Source of the DNA: Raphanus sativus
Taxonomy: Eukaryota; Streptophyta; Magnoliopsida; Brassicales; Brassicaceae
NCBI RefSeq assembly: GCF_000801105.2
Contig: NC_079514.1
Coordinates: forward strand, 28,420,227-28,484,226
Direction: 5' to 3'
Length of the DNA: 64,000 nt
Numbering within the stretch: position 1 is the first letter of the stretch; every line of letters begins with the position of its first letter. A program made the position numbers and the translations under genes. This document shows, piece after piece, positions 63,595-64,000 of the stretch. The notes under the pieces were generated by a model, which made no database searches, was not told where the DNA came from, and saw only the letters and a list, made by a program, of their open reading frames with translations.

Positions 63595-63860
63595 AATTTG
63601 AAGGTCTTCTGGACTGGACGACTAACTAGAAGGTCTTCTGGACGACTTACTTGAATGTTTTTTGGAAGACTAATACCTGGACGACTAACTTGAAGGTCTT
63701 CTGGACTGAACGAGTAACTAGAATGTCTTCTGAACGACTTACTTGAAGGTCTTCTGGAAGACTAATACCTAGACGACTAACTTGAAGGTCTTCTGGACTG
63801 GACGACTAACTAGAAGGTCTTCTGGATGACTTACTTGAAGGTCGTCCAAGTCATTTCTTA
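63595..63860. repeat. Higher-order tandem repeat, 92-bp period
   Basis: GGACT(G)GACGACTAACTAG words stand at 63611, 63703 and 63795, exactly 92 bp apart. Each 92-bp unit consists of three related subunits of about 30 bp, each ending AAGGTCTTCTGG. Subunits alternate GACTAACTAG, GACTTACTTG and GACTAATACC. Confidence 0.9.
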
Positions 63861-64000
63861 CATTGTGGTTTCGTATGGCAGTTTATTTGCAGTTTGAGCA
63901 TCTATAAACCTTGTGTTGCTTCCGGGGTTAGCGTCCTCTCATCCTGGATATCTCCAACCAAGATTGCCATTTTGATTTCTTTTGTCTCCCCGGACCACGC
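63861..64000. other. Right edge, nothing recognised
   Basis: About 140 bp of mixed composition after the repeat array; too short to judge. Confidence 0.3.

Larger units (their letters stand above)
58741..63860 (+). mobile_element. DUF1985/Ulp1-protease transposon-like element (Kaonashi-MULE type)
   Basis: A decayed gene for a DUF1985 plus C48 (Ulp1-like) protease protein, flanked on both sides by the same palindromic motifs (58741-59255 left, 63310-63860 right) that also fill three of its introns. In crucifers, proteins of this architecture are carried by Mutator-like elements lacking long terminal inverted repeats; I assign the class on that ground. No mudrA transposase code was seen here, and no 9-bp target duplication was identified, so borders are approximate. 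Confidence 0.55.

Noticed and set aside
63595..63860. Regular spaced repeats resembling a CRISPR array
   Set aside because: Eukaryotic context, no unique spacers and no cas genes; the spacers are themselves related subunits of a tandem repeat.

Overview
The window is nuclear DNA of a flowering plant, almost certainly a Brassicaceae species of the Brassica type. The grounds are AT-rich intergenic DNA, plant-type introns, a defensin-like peptide gene of the crucifer LCR kind, and plant-specific transposon families (CACTA with TnpA and DUF4216/DUF4218 parts, RPA-carrying Helitrons, DUF1985-Ulp1 elements, a TRIM). It is a gene-poor, repeat-rich stretch with only three clearly intact protein genes: a small secreted defensin-like peptide (8738-9334, +), eIF3 subunit J (23413-24679, -) and a tubulin-tyrosine-ligase-like TTLL12 gene with 15 exons (28713-33236, -). 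I derived their exons by hand from GT/AG sites, and all three join in frame (80, 225 and 861 codons).

Layout. 1-1.4 kb: 3' end of an hAT transposase gene and its terminal region. 1.4-6.4 kb: decayed Ty1/copia element on the minus strand. 6.8-7.6 kb: a complete 400-bp TRIM and a 5'-truncated LINE. 8.7-9.3 kb: defensin-like gene. 9.6-22.0 kb: a 12.4-kb CACTA transposon on the minus strand (TPase then TnpA), split by a Ty3/gypsy fragment that itself carries a solo LTR, and carrying a Helitron between transposase segments. 23.4-33.3 kb: eIF3J, an AT-rich stretch with a Helitron 3' terminus, a copia fragment, and TTLL12. 33.9-36.0 kb: three unrelated gene fragments (borealin-like 3' end, FSD1 5' half, DUF599) in one orientation beside a Helitron 5' terminus. 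38.0-42.2 kb: Helitron-like element with an RPA pseudogene and a Harbinger-type MITE. 42.2-49.2 kb: LINE cut in two by a 4-kb solo LTR with a perfect target duplication; the LTR holds minisatellites and a Helitron, and the LINE RNase H is interrupted by a 500-bp CT microsatellite. 50.9-57.8 kb: two Helitrons around a minus-strand LINE with an hAT-type MITE. 58.5-63.9 kb: a decayed DUF1985/Ulp1-protease element (like the Kaonashi MULE class) whose introns and flanks carry palindromic GACTTACTAGTAAGTC-type motifs, ending in a 92-bp higher-order repeat.

The host genes do not form a pathway: eIF3J acts in translation initiation, TTLL12 belongs to the tubulin-ligase-like family, and the defensin-like peptide is secreted. 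The rest is a record of successive insertions whose order can be read from the nesting. I see no clear new biological system. The best candidates for follow-up are the intron-embedded palindromes of the DUF1985-Ulp1 element and the DUF599/FSD1/borealin-like composite. All family names come from recognising motifs by eye; no database search was made.
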